Positions 62,089 through 64,000 of a DNA stretch of 64,000 bases are shown one piece after another. Under the pieces are notes generated by a model. That model saw nothing but the letters and a program-made list of their open reading frames with translations. It made no database searches and had not been told where the DNA came from. The DNA is taken from the NCBI GenBank assembly GCA_018242045.1, contig JAFECR010000014.1, positions 7,449 through 71,448 of the forward strand, in the 5' to 3' direction. The DNA comes from Pseudomonadota bacterium. GTDB lineage: Bacteria; Pseudomonadota; Gammaproteobacteria; Berkiellales; Berkiellaceae. A program made the position numbers and the translations under genes. The stretch's first letter is position 1. The number at the start of each line of letters is the position of its first letter.

Positions 62089-64000
62089 ATGAAAGCGATA
62101 ATTGTCGAAGCAGGCCAGCATACTCGATCATTAGATACAAGCGCAAGTCAGCCCAAGGCACTTGATATCGAGAAAAATTCAAACAAAATGGTTCTTGAAT
62201 GGATTATTTCTTCCTTGAGTCATTTGCAAATTAATGAAATTATTTACATTGGTAGTTACCATATAGAAAAAGTTATCAAGCAATTTCCTTTGTTAAATTT
62301 TCTTTATTACAGTCCACAAGAAGCCAGTAATGAGGTTGAAGCACTACAGCTTTATAAACATCAACAGCAAGATCAAGATGATTTAATCGTCATTCGTGCG
62401 GATACAGTGATATTGCCGAGTGCTTTACAATTCGATGCAGCTAATCTTTGCCTATTTTATACAACCGACAAACATAAAGCCGAAGATTTAGCATTTATGT
62501 TTGTCCCCAAAGCGGTTTGCGATAGATTATTTTGGTTAACCAAAGAGAAAAAGTTGCAAAATTTCCATGAAATTGCCGAGATAGCTGATCTTTTGGTTAT
62601 GCAAAAAGCAATAGAAATGCAAGCGGCTTCTATCTCAAAGCCTCATTTAATGTCACGTGTTATTTTTCAAGGCAAAGGAAGAACATTAGAAAATATAGCC
62701 CCTCTATTAAAAAAAGCAATTGTATTAGATCAGATCCGTTTCAGTTATAAAGAATGGTGTTTAGCACAAGAAAATATCTTAAACAAAATTCAAGCAAAAT
62801 ATACCGGCAAAGTTGTTGTAAGAAGTAATACCCGATTAGAAGATAGCACGAGTGCTTCTTTGGCAGGCGCTTTTCTTTCGTTGTTAGATATTAATGCCAA
62901 CGATAGAACTTGCTTAAAGGAAGCAATAGCAGAGGTTATTGCAAGTTATAGTAAAAACAGAGTTTGTTTAGATAATGATGAGATCCTGATTCAAGCGCAA
63001 GTTGAGAATATCAAAGCAAGTGGTGTGTTATTCACCAGAGAACCAAGAACAGGCTCACCATATTTTGTATTATCACTTGATTCAACAAGCGGGCGAAGTG
63101 ATAAAGTAACTGCCGGTACAAGTGAGAAAATTGATAATTATTATATTGCTTGGCATAGTAATACTTCATTTGAAAGTAATGTTGCCAAAACCATTGAAGT
63201 GGCACGTGAATTACTCAGTATTGCGCCCATAGATTGTTTGGACATTGAGTTTTGCATCGATATTCATGATAAGGTTTACCTATTACAGGTGCGCCCGCTT
63301 ATTCTGAGTTTAACTTCGAAATTCAAAGATGAAGAAATTTTAAACGCCTTACAGGAATTGTCTTTACAGTTAAAGGAAAGATTGAGTACAAATCCTGCTT
63401 ATTTGTCAGGAAATGAGACAGTGCTTGGCGTGATGCCGGATTGGAACCCTGCCGAAATTATTGGTCTTGCACCAAAACCGTTAGCTTTATCTTTGTATCA
63501 AGCCCTTGTTTGTAATAAAGCATGGGCAAAGGCGAGAAGTGATTTAGGATATAAAGAAACCATTGAACCGCTGGTATTCTCCATTGCAGGGGCGCCTTAT
63601 GTCGATGTCAGAACGAGCATTAACTCGCTTTTAGGCTGTAAATTATCAGCATCTGTTGCTAACAAATGGAGCAACTGGTGTGTTGCACAATTAAAGCAAA
63701 AGCCTTATTTACATGATAAGGTTGAATTTGAAATATATGTGACCTGTTTATCGCCGTATTGGGAAAAATACAAAGCAAGATTGCATACAGCGTTGCAAGA
63801 TGATGCAGAAGTTTCGCATTTTTATCAGACTATCCATTTATTAACAAGCCATATTTTTAGTGATTTTGAAAATATCATTGCCAAGCAACAAGAAAAACTA
63901 TTTTTGCTGGCACAAACTCAGCAATATTTACTACCTTTAACCTTATCTCAGACTTGTCGCGGCATTAGAAAGTTAATAGAAGAAGTTATAGCAAATGGCG
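62089..64000 (+). CDS. PEP-synthase/PPDK-like protein with nucleotidyltransferase-like N-terminus, truncated at the window edge
   Basis: The frame is open from the ATG at 62089 (AAGGG five bases upstream) to the end, at least 637 residues. It opens MKAIIVEAGQHTRSLD, like a degenerate sugar-nucleotidyltransferase. From about residue 230 comes a PPDK-type ATP-grasp domain: VVVRSNTRLEDSTSASLAGA, ILIQAQVENIKASGVLFTRE and YLLQVRPLIL. In PEP synthase this domain phosphorylates a histidine domain, which may lie beyond the edge. Starting nine bases after hisF, it belongs to the glycan operon. Its role could be PEP supply for the NeuB-like enzyme or direct phosphorylation of an acceptor. Confidence 0.75.
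   Translation, partial: MKAIIVEAGQHTRSLDTSASQPKALDIEKNSNKMVLEWIISSLSHLQINEIIYIGSYHIEKVIKQFPLLNFLYYSPQEASNEVEALQLYKHQQQDQDDLIVIRADTVILPSALQFDAANLCLFYTTDKHKAEDLAFMFVPKAVCDRLFWLTKEKKLQNFHEIAEIADLLVMQKAIEMQAASISKPHLMSRVIFQGKGRTLENIAPLLKKAIVLDQIRFSYKEWCLAQENILNKIQAKYTGKVVVRSNTRLEDSTSASLAGAFLSLLDINANDRTCLKEAIAEVIASYSKNRVCLDNDEILIQAQVENIKASGVLFTREPRTGSPYFVLSLDSTSGRSDKVTAGTSEKIDNYYIAWHSNTSFESNVAKTIEVARELLSIAPIDCLDIEFCIDIHDKVYLLQVRPLILSLTSKFKDEEILNALQELSLQLKERLSTNPAYLSGNETVLGVMPDWNPAEIIGLAPKPLALSLYQALVCNKAWAKARSDLGYKETIEPLVFSIAGAPYVDVRTSINSLLGCKLSASVANKWSNWCVAQLKQKPYLHDKVEFEIYVTCLSPYWEKYKARLHTALQDDAEVSHFYQTIHLLTSHIFSDFENIIAKQQEKLFLLAQTQQYLLPLTLSQTCRGIRKLIEEVIANG

Overview
The window is AT-rich, densely coded DNA from a gammaproteobacterium. 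Housekeeping genes (photolyase, MetE/MetF, acetate kinase, NudC, thiamine synthesis) sit among many proteins with eukaryote-like or low-complexity architecture: two F-box/leucine-rich-repeat proteins, an ankyrin protein, two Sel1-repeat paralogues, a glutamine-rich protein, a long coiled coil and several large orphans. This mixture is typical of host-associated Legionellales (Legionella, Coxiella and Berkiella-like bacteria). That placement is inferred from gene content only. No secretion-system gene, rRNA, tRNA, CRISPR array, transposase or phage gene was seen.

Region by region. 0.1-12 kb: an MsbA-type ABC exporter, an alpha/beta hydrolase, an MBL-like protein, an F-box/LRR protein, a large orphan with GEEH/GSNH motifs, a CPD photolyase, an SRAP/HMCES-like protein lacking its catalytic cysteine, a second F-box/LRR protein, an SGNH-like protein and an AhpD-like protein. 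12.3-15.1 kb: a compact operon of a TVP38/VTT membrane protein, a flavin disulfide oxidoreductase and a CDP-alcohol phosphatidyltransferase. 15-31 kb: mostly candidate effectors and orphans, including six exact 28-residue coiled-coil repeats and an amphipathic-helix protein, together with a BacA/YddA-type ABC transporter, a membrane SGNH protein and metE-metF. 31-34 kb: a sensor kinase, a receiver-Hpt protein and a receiver protein in one overlapping operon. 34-46 kb: a ThiD2-ThiE fusion, Sel1 paralogues, acetate kinase divergent from a PHB depolymerase/phosphotransacylase operon, NudC, a pentapeptide-repeat/glutamine-amidotransferase fusion and an ankyrin membrane protein.

46-64 kb is a surface-glycan locus arranged around a divergent intergenic region at 54.8 kb. 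Leftward genes: a nucleotide-sugar dehydrogenase, a uronate-type epimerase, a PglK-like ABC flippase, a PhyH-type dioxygenase and two N-acetyl-sugar amidotransferases. Rightward genes: an asparagine-synthase-like amidotransferase, a short NeuB-like synthase, a GT2-NeuA fusion, an SpsF-like cytidylyltransferase, a zinc-finger methyltransferase, HisH and HisF paralogues, and a PEP-synthase-like protein that runs off the right edge. Together these suggest an exported glycan with a CMP-activated acidic sugar, a uronic acid that may be amidated, and an acetamidino sugar made with ammonia from the HisH/HisF pair.

Dispersed palindromic elements lie at 10.2, 46.0 and 59.5 kb, with a related terminus at the left edge. 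One of them supplies the stop codon of the upstream gene and reaches the start codon of the downstream gene. Many genes initiate at GTG or TTG; where a Shine-Dalgarno site or a conserved N-terminus decides the start, this is stated.
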